A stretch of DNA of 64,000 bases, taken from positions 1,922,001 through 1,986,000 of the forward strand of contig JAAFYY010000001.1 in assembly GCA_014284505.1 (NCBI GenBank), given 5' to 3'. The stretch is from Streptacidiphilus sp. 4-A2. Lineage in GTDB: Bacteria > Actinomycetota > Actinomycetes > Streptomycetales > Streptomycetaceae. A program made the position numbers and the translations under genes. Position 1 is the stretch's first letter. Each line of letters starts with the position of its first letter. A model generated the notes under the pieces. It searched no databases. It had not been told where the DNA came from and worked only from the letters and a program-made list of their open reading frames with translations. This document shows, in pieces, positions 46,192 through 55,719 of this stretch.

Positions 46192-48582
46192 ATGAGCCCG
46201 CTCAGCGACTACGCCGACGACCGGTCGTTCGCCTTCGGATCCCTGGCCGCCGCCGTACTGGACGGTCACGGCACGGTGCTGCGGTGCTCCCGGACGGCGG
46301 CGGACCTGGTGGGGCGCCGGGCCGAGGAGATCTGCGGCCGCCCGGTCCGGGAACTGCTCGCGGACGCGCCGCGCGGAACCACCGGCGGGGCCGGGATCCC
46401 GACGGCGGGAAAGGTACGGCTGCGGCACCCTTCCGGCAGCCCGGTCGAGGTCTCCTTCCGGCTGGTGCCGATGGGGAGCGGCTCCGAAGTACTGGCTCTG
46501 GCAGTGCCCGCACGCGCCGTGGCCGAGCGGGAACAGGGCGTGTCGTTCCTGCGGGCACTGCTCTCCCAGGACCGCATCGGCATCGGCATCCACGACCTGG
46601 ACCTGAGCATCGTGCGGACCAATGTCACGCCCGAGATGTTCGGCGGTCCGTCCGTGCCGCCCGGCAGCCGGCTGCGGGAGGTGCTGCGCCCGGCGGACGC
46701 CGACGCCCTGGAGACGGCGTTGCGGCAGGTCCTGGAGACCGGCGTACCACTGGTCGACACGGTGCAGTGGGTGCGCTCACCGCAGACCCTCGGGGGGCAG
46801 AAGGCCTTCTCGCTGTCGGCCTTCCGGCTGGAGGACGCCCGCGGCAGCCCCGCCGGGGTCGCCGCGGTGTTCACCGACGTCACCGAGCGGCAGCGGGCCC
46901 GCCGCCACCTCGACCTGGTCCATCAGGCCGCCGTACGGGTCGGCGGCTCGCTGAGCGTTGTCCGCACCGCACGGGAGCTGGTGGACATGCTGGTTCCCGC
47001 TCTCGGCGAGCTCGCGTCGGTCGACCTGGCCGAGGCGGTGCTCATCGGTGACGAACCCTCACCACTCATGGGGGGCATGGAACATCACCTGCGCAAGGTC
47101 GCGGTCGCCTCGGTCGACGGCCAGTGGCCCGCCGGTCTGGTCCAGCAGGGCGAGGTTGATTCCCGGCTGCCCGACCTCCCGCTCCTGGTCCACCGCTACA
47201 AGCGCGGCGAGACCACCCGGCTCAGCGCGAGGAGGTGCTCTCCGAACTGGGCGGCGACCCCGGCTGTGCGGTGCTGGTACCGCCCGCCGGGCGTTCGATC
47301 ATGAACGCGCCGCTGTCGCGCGCGCGGCATGGTGCTCGGCGGCCTGTCCGTGTGCGGGGTGAGCGACCCCGCCCCTACACCGCCGAGGACGCGACATACT
47401 GAAGAGATCGCTCGCGCGCGCGCTCGCCCTCGACAACGCCCGCCGCTACACCGCGAGCACCGTACGCCGATGGCCTGCAACAGCGGCTGCTGCCCCCGGC
47501 GACCACCGACACCCTGGCGGCGGAGACCGCGGGGTCTACCGGGCCTAGCGCCCGCGGCGAAGGGCGGAGATCAGCGGCGACTGGTTCGACGTCATCCGCT
47601 GCCCTCGCTGCGCGTCGCCCTGGTCGTCGGCGACGTGGTCGGCCACGGCCTGCACGCGACCGCCACCATGGGCCGGCTGCGCACCGCCATCCAGACCCTC
47701 GCCGACCTCGAACTCGAACCCGACGAACTGTTCACCACATCGAGGACCTGGTCCAGCACCTCAGCGCCAGGCACCGCCGGCCAGCAGGACGCCATCGGCG
47801 CCACCTGCCTGTACGCCGTCTACGACCCGGTCACCCGGCGCTGCGCCCTCGCCAGCGCGGGGCACCCGCCACCGGTCGTCGTCCGCCGGACGGCAGCACC
47901 CACATCGTCCGGATCGCCCGCCCGCCGCTCGCCGTCGGCGGGATGCCGCACGAGACCACGACGATCGACCTGGAGCCCGGCAGCGTCCTGGCCCTCTACA
48001 CCGACGGCCTGATCGAGCGGGGCGACCACGACGCCGACGCCGGGCTGCAACGGCTGCGGACTGCCTGCCCGCGCTGTGCCGCTCCGGGCAGTCGCTGGAG
48101 GAGGTCGGCCGGGCCCTGCTGACCGACTGCGACGGCCGGCCGCCCCCGCGACGACATCGCCCTGCTGCTGGCCCGCACCCGCGCGGTGCCCAGGGAGTCC
48201 ACCGCGAGCTGGGAGTTCCCCGCCGATCCGACCGTGGTCGCGGAGGCCCGCAGTGCGGCCGCCGGCCGGCTCTCCGCCTGGGGCCTGGACGAGCTGGCCT
48301 TCACCACCGAGCTCGTCATCAGCGAGCTTGTCACCAACGCCATCCGCTACGGCGGCGCGCCGATCGGGCTGCGCCTGATCCGGGGCGACGTGCTGGTCTG
48401 CGAGGTCACCGACCCCAGCAACACCCAGCCCAGGCTGCGACGGGCCCGTACCACCGACGAGGGCGGTCGCGGCCTGTTCCTGGTCGCCCAGCTCACCGCC
48501 GCTGGGGCTGCCGGCACGGCCGGGAGGGCAAGACCATCTGGCCGAGCAGCTCATCACCGCACCGCCGGAGCCGCCCGGGTGA
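46192..48582 (+). CDS. PAS-PAS-GAF-SpoIIE phosphatase-HATPase regulator (frameshifted)
   Basis: ATG at 46192 follows GAGGAG. PAS-like domains lie at about residues 10-110 (AAAVLDGHGTVLRCSRTAAD) and 120-235 (QDRIGIGIHDLDLSIVRTN to GVAAVFTDVTERQRA). A GAF region begins near 250. After several indels (47225-47560) the SpoIIE-type PP2C domain shows VALVVGDVVGHGLHATATMG, SAGHPPPVVV and LALYTDGLIERGDHDADAGL. A GHKL anti-sigma kinase-like domain ends the protein (FTTELVISELVTNAIRYGG, CEVTDPSNTQPRLRRA). Such proteins control anti-sigma-factor antagonists in streptomycetes. The end restores to EQLITAPPEPPG, stop at 48580. It stands 147 bp after the surface operon. Confidence 0.83.
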
Positions 48583-48599
48583 CCCGGCCCGCGACGGCG

Positions 48600-49123
48600 T
48601 CAGTCCGCGAACCGCCACCGGGTCGCACCGTAGGGCTCGCGGGTGGCGACGCCGAAGACGGTGCGGATCCGCATCCGGTACAGGTGCCACGGCGGCGGGC
48701 CCGCGCTGGGGGCGCTGAAGGGCGCGGTGAAGGCGTCACCGACCACCTCGGCGGGCCACCCCGCGTCCCGGTAGACGGCCGAGAGCTGCCGCAGCGTGGC
48801 CTCGTCGGTGACCCGCGCGGCCTCGCCCTCGGCCACGAGGTCGATGCCCTCCAGCCGCACCGAGAAGGTGCACGCCGGATTCGCGCCAGATTGCGGGCCT
48901 TGCGGGTGCCGGGGCCGCTGGTGAAGTACACGGCGCCGTCGAGCCACACCGCCCCGACGCCCGCGGCGGAGGGGCGCCCGTCCGGCCGGACCGTCCCCAG
49001 GAAGGAGGTGACGGCCGGGCTCGGCATGGAGGCGGCCAGCGCCTCGTCGGCCCTGCTCCACAGCAGCGGCGGGTTCTCATAGCGGTCGAGGTTGGTCGCC
49101 TCGACGGGTTCTCTGCCGGTCAT
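48600..49123 (-). CDS. Pyridoxamine 5'-phosphate oxidase-like flavin/F420-binding protein
   Basis: ATG at 49123 has AAGGGG 9 bases upstream. The split-barrel fold is recognisable: MPSPAVTSFLGTVRPDGRPS and GAVWLDGAVYFTSGPGTRKA, then after an indel near 48885 CTFSVRLEGIDLVAEGEAAR and WHLYRMRIRTVFGVATREPY. It ends in RWRFAD at 48600. This matches the actinobacterial PNPOx-like families that use FMN, F420 or haem. The substrate is unknown. It is convergent with the SpoIIE gene and divergent from the MFS exporter. Confidence 0.75.
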
Positions 49124-49334
49124 CGTCGCTCACCCCTTCGGGAGGCCGTGCCATCACCCCGGGCCACGGACGACCCGTCCTCCCAAGCTCTCACGGAAGC
49201 CCGGAGCCGCCGCTCAGCGACACAAACCGTCAGCCGGCGGCCCGCCGGCGGAAATGTCCGGGTGCCGGACTCCGGGCCGATCGCCTGCGCCCGAGTCGTC
49301 CCGCTCGCACGACGGGCCCGGTGGCCCGTCGATT

Positions 49335-49432
49335 CCATTGATGCGGGGACCGAATCATTGGGACGATCAATCTATTTGCCCTCGCCCGACTCCCTGGCTA
49401 GCTTCTTGTTGGCACACGGTGGAACCGTAGAG
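49335..49432 (+). promoter_or_regulatory. Promoter and shared 92-bp element upstream of the MFS exporter
   Basis: TTGCCC (49376-49381), 17 bases, TAGCTT (49399-49404) forms a sigma-70-like promoter about 50 bp before the ATG at 49454. The whole stretch, from the half-palindrome CCATTGATGC at 49335 to GGTGGAACCG, reappears with about 85% identity in reverse orientation at 57232-57322, before the radical SAM operon. This argues for a common regulator. The locally encoded LysR protein is the first candidate. Confidence 0.72.
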
Positions 49433-49453
49433 CGTTGCCGAGAGGTTGAGCCC

Positions 49454-50938
49454 ATGGCCAGACATCCCTTACGGAACCAGGACCGCCCGGCAGGTGCCGC
49501 CGAAGACGGCGGCGACCGGTCGCTCCCCACCGAAACCGCGCAGCCGCAGGTACGGAAGGGGCTGGTGCTGGTCACCGCCTGCATGAGCACCTTCCTGGTG
49601 AACCTGGACAACACCGTCGTCAATGTGGCCCTGCCGGACATCCGCGCCCATCTGCATCCCAGCGTTCCGGAGCTGCAGTGGATCCTGGACTCCTACATGC
49701 TGACGCTGGCCTCGCTGCTGGTCCTCAGCGGATCCCTGGCGACCGCTTCGGCCGGCGGCGGGTCTTCCAGTGCGGGCTGCTCGCCTTCGCCGCCGGTTCC
49801 CTGCTCAGCAGTCTGGCCCCGAGCGCGGAGTGGCTGGTGGTGTTCCGGGTGCTCCAGGCGGTCGGGGCCTCCATGCTCAATCCGGTCGGTATGTCCATCA
49901 TCAGCAATGTCTTTGTCGACGCCCAGGAGCGCGCCCGGGCGTTCGGGACCTGGGCGGGGCCGTGGGGCTCGGTATGGCCCTGGGGCCGGTGCTGGGCGGC
50001 CTGCTGGTGCAGGAGTGGGGTGGCGCTCGGTGTTCTGGACCAGCATCCCCATCGCCCTGGCCGTCGCCCTGTGCACGCGGCTGTTCGTGCCGGAAAGCAA
50101 GTCGCCGCACTACCGCAGACCCGATCTGCTCGGTCAGGTGCTGGTGCTCCTGCTGCTGGCCAGCGTGATCTGCGTCATCATCGAGACCCCGGACCTGGGC
50201 CTGTCGTCGCCACTTCCCTTGACCGGCCTGGCAGTTGCCGTGTGCGCCGCGGGTGGCCTGTGGGCTGTCGAGCGGCGCCGCGCGGATCCGCTGATCGACT
50301 TCCGCTTCTTCCGCAGCGTGCCGTTCTCCGCCTCCATGCTGATCGCGGTGCTCAACTACTCGGCCATCGCCGGGTTCCTCTTCCTCAACACCATCTACCT
50401 CCAGGACATCCGCGGCTACAGCCCGCTGAAGGCCGGCCTGTACACCTTGCCGATGGCCCTGGCCACATCCGTCGGGGCGCAGCTGTCGGCGCGTCTGATG
50501 CGGGCGAGCGGCTCCCGGACGGCCCTGATCGTCGCCGGTGCCGCGGTCACCGGCGCCTCAGCGATGATCATGGTCGGGGTCGGCGGCAGCGGATCGGTCC
50601 TGCTGCTCGCCGGATACACCGTGCTGGGCATCGGCTTCGGCGCCGCCAACACCCGGTCAACAACGTCGCGATGGCCGGAATGCCGCGCAGCCAGGCGGGG
50701 GTGGCCGGCGCCATCGCCTCCTCCAGCCGCCAGCTGGGCCAGTCCCTGGGCGTGGCCGTATTCGGCACCCTCCTCGGCACCGGCCTCGCCACCAGCTACA
50801 GCGGCTTCGCGCGGCCGCCCCGGCTGGTTCATCATCGCGGCCACCGGACTGGCCATCATCACCCTGGGCACGATCGCCTCCCGCCGCGCGGCGCAGCGCT
50901 CCGCGCAGCGGGTCGCCGAGGAACTGCACGAGTCGTGA
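49454..50938 (+). CDS. MFS drug exporter, DHA2/EmrB-QacA type, 14 membrane segments (frameshifted)
   Basis: ATG at 49454 follows AGAGG. A 35-residue hydrophilic start leads to VLVTACMSTFLVNLDNTVVN, the typical first segment with the Asn-Asp motif. ELQWILDSYMLTLASLLVLS and, after an indel near 49745, RFGRRRVFQCGLLAFAAGSL (the loop 2-3 motif) follow. Motif C is around MALGPVLGGLLVQEWGWRS, then further helices up to GVAVFGTLLGTGLATSYSGF. It ends ELHES at 50936. Indels also occur near 49960, 50020, 50655 and 50815. It probably exports a small product or intermediate of the adjacent operon, whose promoter shares its element. Confidence 0.9.
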   Translation: MARHPLRNQDRPAGAAEDGGDRSLPTETAQPQVRKGLVLVTACMSTFLVNLDNTVVNVALPDIRAHLHPSVPELQWILDSYMLTLASLLVLSGSLATASAGGGSSSAGCSPSPPVPCSAVWPRARSGWWCSGCSRRSGPPCSIRSVCPSSAMSLSTPRSAPGRSGPGRGRGARYGPGAGAGRPAGAGVGWRSVFWTSIPIALAVALCTRLFVPESKSPHYRRPDLLGQVLVLLLLASVICVIIETPDLGLSSPLPLTGLAVAVCAAGGLWAVERRRADPLIDFRFFRSVPFSASMLIAVLNYSAIAGFLFLNTIYLQDIRGYSPLKAGLYTLPMALATSVGAQLSARLMRASGSRTALIVAGAAVTGASAMIMVGVGGSGSVLLLAGYTVLGIGFGAANTRSTTSRWPECRAARRGWPAPSPPPAASWASPWAWPYSAPSSAPASPPATAASRGRPGWFIIAATGLAIITLGTIASRRAAQRSAQRVAEELHES

Positions 50939-51045
50939 CCGGGGAAGGCGACCGAGCCAGGCAGCAACTGCCTTCGCAGAAACACACGTTGACCCGGGCG
51001 GCCCGGGCGGCCCGGCACATGAGGCAGGCCCGGCCGGTACCGGCC

Positions 51046-51081
51046 GACGTGGTCGGCGGCCACCCGGCCGCCGACCACGTC
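51046..51081. terminator. Strong bidirectional hairpin between MFS and LysR genes
   Basis: A perfect 16-bp stem, GACGTGGTCGGCGGCC, loop ACCC, GGCCGCCGACCACGTC. It lies about 107 bp after the MFS stop and 15 bp beyond the LysR stop, exactly between the convergent genes. There is no U tract. A regulatory palindrome is less likely because no promoter faces it. Confidence 0.72.
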
Positions 51082-51095
51082 AGGTCCGACGCCCG

Positions 51096-51973
51096 CTATG
51101 GCCGGCCGCTCGGGTCGGCGGGCGGCGCCCATGTGCCGACGGCGGCGCGTGCCAGGGCCACGAAGCGCGGCACCAGGGGGTGTCCGCCGCGACGGGGTAG
51201 ACCACATTGAGCGGCACGGGCGGCGCATCCGGAATGGGCAGGTAGGACACAAAGGGGTGGACGTGATGGCGTCCGACGAACTCCGGAGCCAGGCCCATCC
51301 CCTTGTCGGCCGCCACGGCCTCCAGCCATTCGTCGAAGTTGCAGCAGACAACGGAGACCCCGGGCCGGTGGTCCGCCGGCCAGTCGCAGAGGTTGGTGGT
51401 CCCGCTCACCTCGTTGAGGACCAGGTGATGGTCGGCGATCTCGCCCCAGTGGATCTCCTCCCGGGTGGCGAGTGCCGATCTGGTGGACACTGCCGCGATT
51501 CTCTGTTCGTGCAGCAGCGTGACAACTCTGACGCTGGGGGCGTGTATTCGGCCTCTCAGGATCGCCAGGTCGGTCTTGCCGCGGTCCACTCCCGCAAGCT
51601 TGGCATCGTACCGGTGCACACGCACCGACATGCCGGTCTGCTCCTCGAATCTCGCAATGGCCTCCTGCGGCCATCCGGTGGGGAAACCCCAGGCGAAACC
51701 CACACGGAAGGTATCGTCGGCTTCAGGGCGTAATGCCGCGTCTAACCTCGGCAGGACGGCGCAGAGTTGCTCATACAGCTTCTCGCCGGACGAAGTGAGG
51801 GCAACTTGACGCGTGGTCCGCTCCAGCAGGCGCCGGCCGAGAAGTTCCTCCAGACGCCGGATGTTACGGCTGAGAGTTGGCTGTGAGACGTTCATCTGCT
51901 TCGCGGCGCGGGTGAAATGTTTCTCGTCCGCCAAGGCCAGGAACCCGCGCAGGTGGTGCAGTTCGATACTCAT
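51096..51973 (-). CDS. LysR-family transcriptional regulator
   Basis: ATG at 51973 begins MSIELHHLRGFLALADEKHF. The winged helix-turn-helix is clear (FTRAAKQMNVSQPTLSRNIR, RRLEELLGRRLLERTTRQVA). The effector domain has FRVGFAWGFPTGWPQEAIAR and AGVDRGKTDLAILRGRIHAP. An indel near 51165 changes the end; restored it is DTPLVPRFVALARAAVG and stops at 51096. It is separated from the operon upstream by a strong hairpin (52109-52150), so it has its own promoter in 51974-52108. It is the probable regulator of the flanking operon and exporter. Confidence 0.9.
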
Positions 51974-52108
51974 GCAAGCAGGATATGCGCGTCGCCGGGA
52001 CTGAGCGGTGCGGGCCCTCCGGTACATCAACTGGGCTGCGCCATACCGGCGGGACTGTCCGGAGCACTGATTGCGAGCGAACAACCGGAGGAACGGGAAC
52101 GAACCGAC

Positions 52109-52150
52109 GGGGCGGAGCCGGAAGCGCCGCAGCGCCTCCGGCTCCGCCCC
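52109..52150 (-). terminator. Hairpin ending the radical SAM operon
   Basis: GGGGCGGAGCCGGA pairs with TCCGGCTCCGCCCC. The inner GCGC and GCGC also pair around a 4-base loop with one A-C mismatch between, so the stem is about 18 bp. It starts 8 bp past the VOC gene stop. It lies between two leftward genes and marks the end of the five-gene operon. Confidence 0.75.
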
Positions 52151-52157
52151 CGAACCG

Positions 52158-52559
52158 TCAGACCGCGTCCCGCTGGACCAGCTGGAACTGGATTCCGTCG
52201 GAGGTCTCGGGCTGCGTCCAGGCGTTGAGATTCGGACCCACCGGGACAGGTTCGCTGGTGGTCAGCCCGATGCCGAGCGCCCGGACCGCCTCCATGATCT
52301 GCGGCACGTCGTCGACCTCGACACCGATGTGCTCGATCCGGGCCTGGTTGCCGTCGCCGAGCCTGCGCCGCCGGCCCTCCTCGGAGGTGGGCTCGATGAG
52401 CTCGATGCGGCCGTCCCCGCACTGGTAGAACGCGATCCGCACGTTTCGTTCGGGGACTTCCTGCGCCCGCTCCAGCCGCATCCCCAGGCTTTCCAGGAGC
52501 GACCTCGCCTCGTCGATGTCGTCCACTATCACGCCGATGTGGTCGATCCGCTTGAACAT
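52158..52559 (-). CDS. VOC/glyoxalase-fold metal protein, methylmalonyl-CoA epimerase-like
   Basis: An intact 133-residue frame with GGAAGG 6 bases before ATG 52559. Two beta-alpha-beta-beta-beta repeats are visible: MFKRIDHIGVIVDDIDEARS with FYQCGDGRIELIEPT, and ARIEHIGVEVDDVPQIMEAV with TSDGIQFQLVQRD. Metal ligands would be His of DHIGV, Glu of IELIE, His of EHIGV and Gln or Glu near the end. The sequence is nearest methylmalonyl-CoA epimerase-type VOC proteins. With no CoA-related gene around, another isomerisation, dioxygenation or a binding role is possible. Last gene of the operon. Confidence 0.8.
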   Translation of the reverse strand: MFKRIDHIGVIVDDIDEARSLLESLGMRLERAQEVPERNVRIAFYQCGDGRIELIEPTSEEGRRRRLGDGNQARIEHIGVEVDDVPQIMEAVRALGIGLTTSEPVPVGPNLNAWTQPETSDGIQFQLVQRDAV

Positions 52560-52586
52560 GGATGCCTTCCGTTCGCGCCGGTATGT

Positions 52587-53051
52587 CTACACGTACTCTT
52601 TGACAAGTTGGTTGCATTGCTGCCAGCTGCGGCAGGTTCGACATGTTGAGCAGCAGCAGATTCCCGTCCGGACGCCGGTTCTCGAAGTGATGCGCGCACC
52701 AGGCCGGGATGTGCATGACGTCGCCCTCGCTCAGCTCGGTCGCCTCCTCGGTCTCGTCGAATATCACGGTCCCCGCTCCCGACCGGACGAAATACAGGTG
52801 CCACCAGGAGTGCGCGTGCGGGGTGGTGCGGTCGCCGGGGCGGACGACCTGGAAGGTCATCGAGGTGCCCGGGACAATCCGGTGGTCACCGTCGGGCGCG
52901 GCCAGGGTGAGCGTGCCGTATTCCGTGTGCTCGGCTGCTTCGAGTTCCCCGGCCAGGGTCTGCCACTGCCAGACCACCGGGCTGGGCCGGTCCTGCACAT
53001 GGCGCTTGCGGAATTCAGGGTACGGAAAGTGACTCCCGGTCTGTACCGCAT
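52587..53051 (-). CDS. Small cupin-domain protein (frameshifted at both ends)
   Basis: The cupin core is clear: TTPHAHSWWHLYFVRSGAGT (motif 1, two His, no classical Glu at the usual place), then VIFDETEEATELSEGDVMHI and PAWCAHHFENRRPDGNLLLL (motif 2 with His). I prefer ATG 53051, with GGAGGA 4 bases upstream, followed by an indel near 53020. GTG at 53000 in the cupin frame lacks a ribosome site. At the other end an indel near 52620 would give QLVKEYV and TAG at 52587. Otherwise the frame runs through the VOC gene, which is unlikely. It overlaps the end of the flavoprotein gene. It may be an Fe- or Zn-dependent enzyme or a sensor. Confidence 0.7.
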
Positions 53052-54879
53052 GCTCTCCTCCCGGTGACGTCGTGGCGGTGTCGGACGTGCTCGATCAGGT
53101 CGCGCACGCAGATGTCGGCCTCGCGGGTGAACTGCGAGGCCATCCCCTGCCGGGGCAGTGCGTGGGTGTAGAACCGCGGCCCCTCGACGGATAGCCGACC
53201 GCCCAGACGGTGCGCAGCGGTTCGCCGTCCGCCGTGACCGGGCGGCCCACCTCGTCGATGTCTATGCCGCCCGGCTTGAACGAGCCGTTGGTGTAGGGGC
53301 GGACCAGGCCGCGCTGCACGAGCTTCCCGATCAGCGGCGACCGGTCCTGCTCGGGGTGGAACGCGTCGAGGCGGGCGACGACCAGCGCGTCGGCGTGCCG
53401 GACCTCCGGACCGTCCTGGTACTGGGTGCGGATCGCGAACCGCGCCGCGCTCCGGTCCAGGACAACCTGGCTGCCCGGGCCGCCGGCCAGGTCCACGGCC
53501 CCCGCCCTGATCAGCGCGAGCAGCTGATGGTTGCGGTGCCGGGGCGGCCCGAACGAGACGCGGTTCATGACCGGGACGTAGGTCGCGTTGAACGTCCGGT
53601 GGGAGTCCGGGGTGAGCCGGGAGAACTCCACGGCCTCCCGCAGGCTCGCCCGGGTGTCCCGGACCACATCGGTGGCCGCCTTCACCGGACTTGTCGTGTT
53701 GCCCAGCTCCGCCTGCTCCAGGTCGACGGCCACGTGGTCGAGGAAGAACTTCGTGAACGCCTCCTGGCTGGCGAACTCCCGCCCCCGCAGCGGATCGATG
53801 ATGTCCTCCACCGCGCGCCGGTCGTCCGGGGTGAGGTCGTACTCCTCGGGCGGAATGACGCGCTGTTCCTCCGCCATCCGGTAGGCGTAGCCCATCTCCC
53901 GCAGCAGCAGTGGCAGGACCTCTTCCTCGAAGTCGAGCCGGGGGTCGTTGCGCAGTCGCGTCGCCCGTTCCCGCAGGCTGCGCACCGCTTCGGTGGTGAA
54001 GAACCTCGGCCGGTGCTGCCCGGTGAGGCCCTTCTGGTTCACGCCGCGCGCGCTGAACGGCAGGCACTGGCGGGAGAAGAGCTGGATCACCGGCTCACGC
54101 CCCGAGGGGACGTACTCCATCTCCCACCCCGACCCGCGGTACTGTCCACCGCGGCCGACCGTCAGCTCGGAGATGACGTCGTGCGCGGTCAGCCCCAGCC
54201 CCTGGACCGCGACGGTCGAGCCCGGGGCTATCCGCTGGAGCCGTTCGACCGGGTAGGGGTTGGAGCAGTAGACGAGCCAGGGGTTGCGGTCGGCGTGCTC
54301 CTGCACGAACTCCTCGTAGGCGCGGTCCGCCTGGGTGGGGATCCGCTCGCAGTGGCCGGTCGCCAGGAACACGTAGTCGCTGGGGAGGACGAAGCCCTGC
54401 TCCAGGTGGACGGCGAAGCGTCCGCCGGCCCGCGGCTCGATGTCCACCGCCCGGTCGCGGTGGTGCACGACCCGGACCGAGGCCGGCAGCGAGGCGACGG
54501 TCCGGTCGAAGACCCAGCTGAGGTAGCTGCCGAGGATCTGCCGCGGGAGGTAGGTGTGCTCCCCGACCACCCCGCCCGCGTCCGCGCCGGTGGGGTAGAC
54601 CGCTTCGCCGAACTCCCGGTAACCGCTGCGCGCCGCCCACTCGGTGAACGAGGGACCGCCTTCGCCGGCGAACATGGTGACCTGGCTGGCGACGGTGTTG
54701 GTGAGCAGGTGGCCGGGCTGGCGCGCGGAGTGCGCGCCCTGACCGGCGTCGCCCGGGTCGATGAGATGCACGTCCAGCGGGCATCCCTCGGGCAGTTCGG
54801 AGGCGAGATCGGAGATCCGTTGCAGGATGCTCAGGCCACGTGGCCCCATGCCGACGATGGACACCTGGAGGGCCGTCAT
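53015..54879 (-). CDS. FAD/NAD(P)-binding oxidoreductase-like protein
   Basis: ATG at 54879 overlaps the hydrolase stop. The N-terminal dinucleotide fold is VSIVGMGPRGLSILQRISDL. Further pieces are DVHLIDPGDAGQGAHSARQP, YVFLATGHCERIPTQADRAY (second nucleotide strand) and GSTVAVQGLGLTAHDVISEL. The C-terminal part is FKPGGIDIDEVGRPVTADGE and, after an indel near 53195, VEGPRFYTHALPRQGMASQF. At about 615 residues it matches the FAD-NAD(P)-binding family (PF13454) often annotated only generally. No reaction is known for it with an aminomutase. It might oxidise an amine or act as a monooxygenase (inference). Only one clear frame break. Confidence 0.8.
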
Positions 54880-55714
54880 CGGACCGCTCCGCCCACCGCC
54901 GCGGTGACCGCGCTGCCGTCGAGGACGGGCTCGTGCAGGCACACCCAGTCGGGCGCCCCGGCAAGCCGCGGGAACAGCCGTGCCACCTGCGGGTCGTGGC
55001 CCGGGATGATGTGGTCGTCACCGTCGGCCAGGGCCTCGATCGTGTCGTAGCCCTCCACCATCGGGGTGAGCTGGTCGAGGATGGGGAAGGGGCTGCGCAG
55101 CCGGATGTTGGCCCACAGGTGGCTCGCGTCGCTGGCCAGCACGACCCAGCCGCGCGCGGTGGGCACCCGGACCACCTGGGTGCCGGGAGTGTGCCCCGGC
55201 ACCTGATGCACCGTCACTCCGGGCAGTATCTCGGCCTCTCCCCGGTGCAGCACCAGCCGCTCCTCGTAGAGTCCCTGGACGGCCGTGTGCACGTTCACCG
55301 GCTCGAAGGGCTTGCGCACCACGTGGGCGGGCCCGAGAAGCGCAGCTCATCCTCCTGCAGATGGATGCGGGCGGAGGGGAAGCGGTCCAGGTTTCCGGCA
55401 TGGTCGTAGTGCATGTGCGTGATCACGACGTCCGGCACGTCCTCGGCCGCGACACCGAGATCGGCCAGGGCGTCGACCGGGCAGCGGAACACCGTCCTGC
55501 CCCGGCGCAACGCCATCTCCTCCGGGAATCCGGTGTCCACCAGCAGGAAGTGCCGGTCGTTGCGGACCACCCAGAGGTAGAAGTCCATGGGCATGCCGAC
55601 GCCCGGCTCGAACTGCCCCTCGTCGACGAGGAAGTTGTCCCGCCCGGTCCGCTCGGCGTGGGTGCCGAAGCGCAGCGCCAGCACCTCGTACACCGGATGA
55701 GTCTGCTCGGCCAT
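54876..55714 (-). CDS. Metallo-beta-lactamase-fold hydrolase, N-acyl-homoserine-lactonase-like
   Basis: ATG at 55714 lies 5 bases after the radical SAM gene stop. The sequence MAEQTHPVYEVLALRFGTHA leads to FLLVDTGF and VVITHMHYDHAGNLDRFPSA, the HxHxDH dizinc motif. After an indel near 55340 come QVPGHTPGTQVVRVPT (third His), VVLASDASHLWANI (bridging Asp) and DDHIIPGHDPQVARLF (last His). All metal ligands are present. The closest family is AttM/AiiA-type lactonases. The substrate here may be a lactone, lactam or ester derived from the aminomutase product. Confidence 0.83.
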
Positions 55715-55719
55715 GTGCC

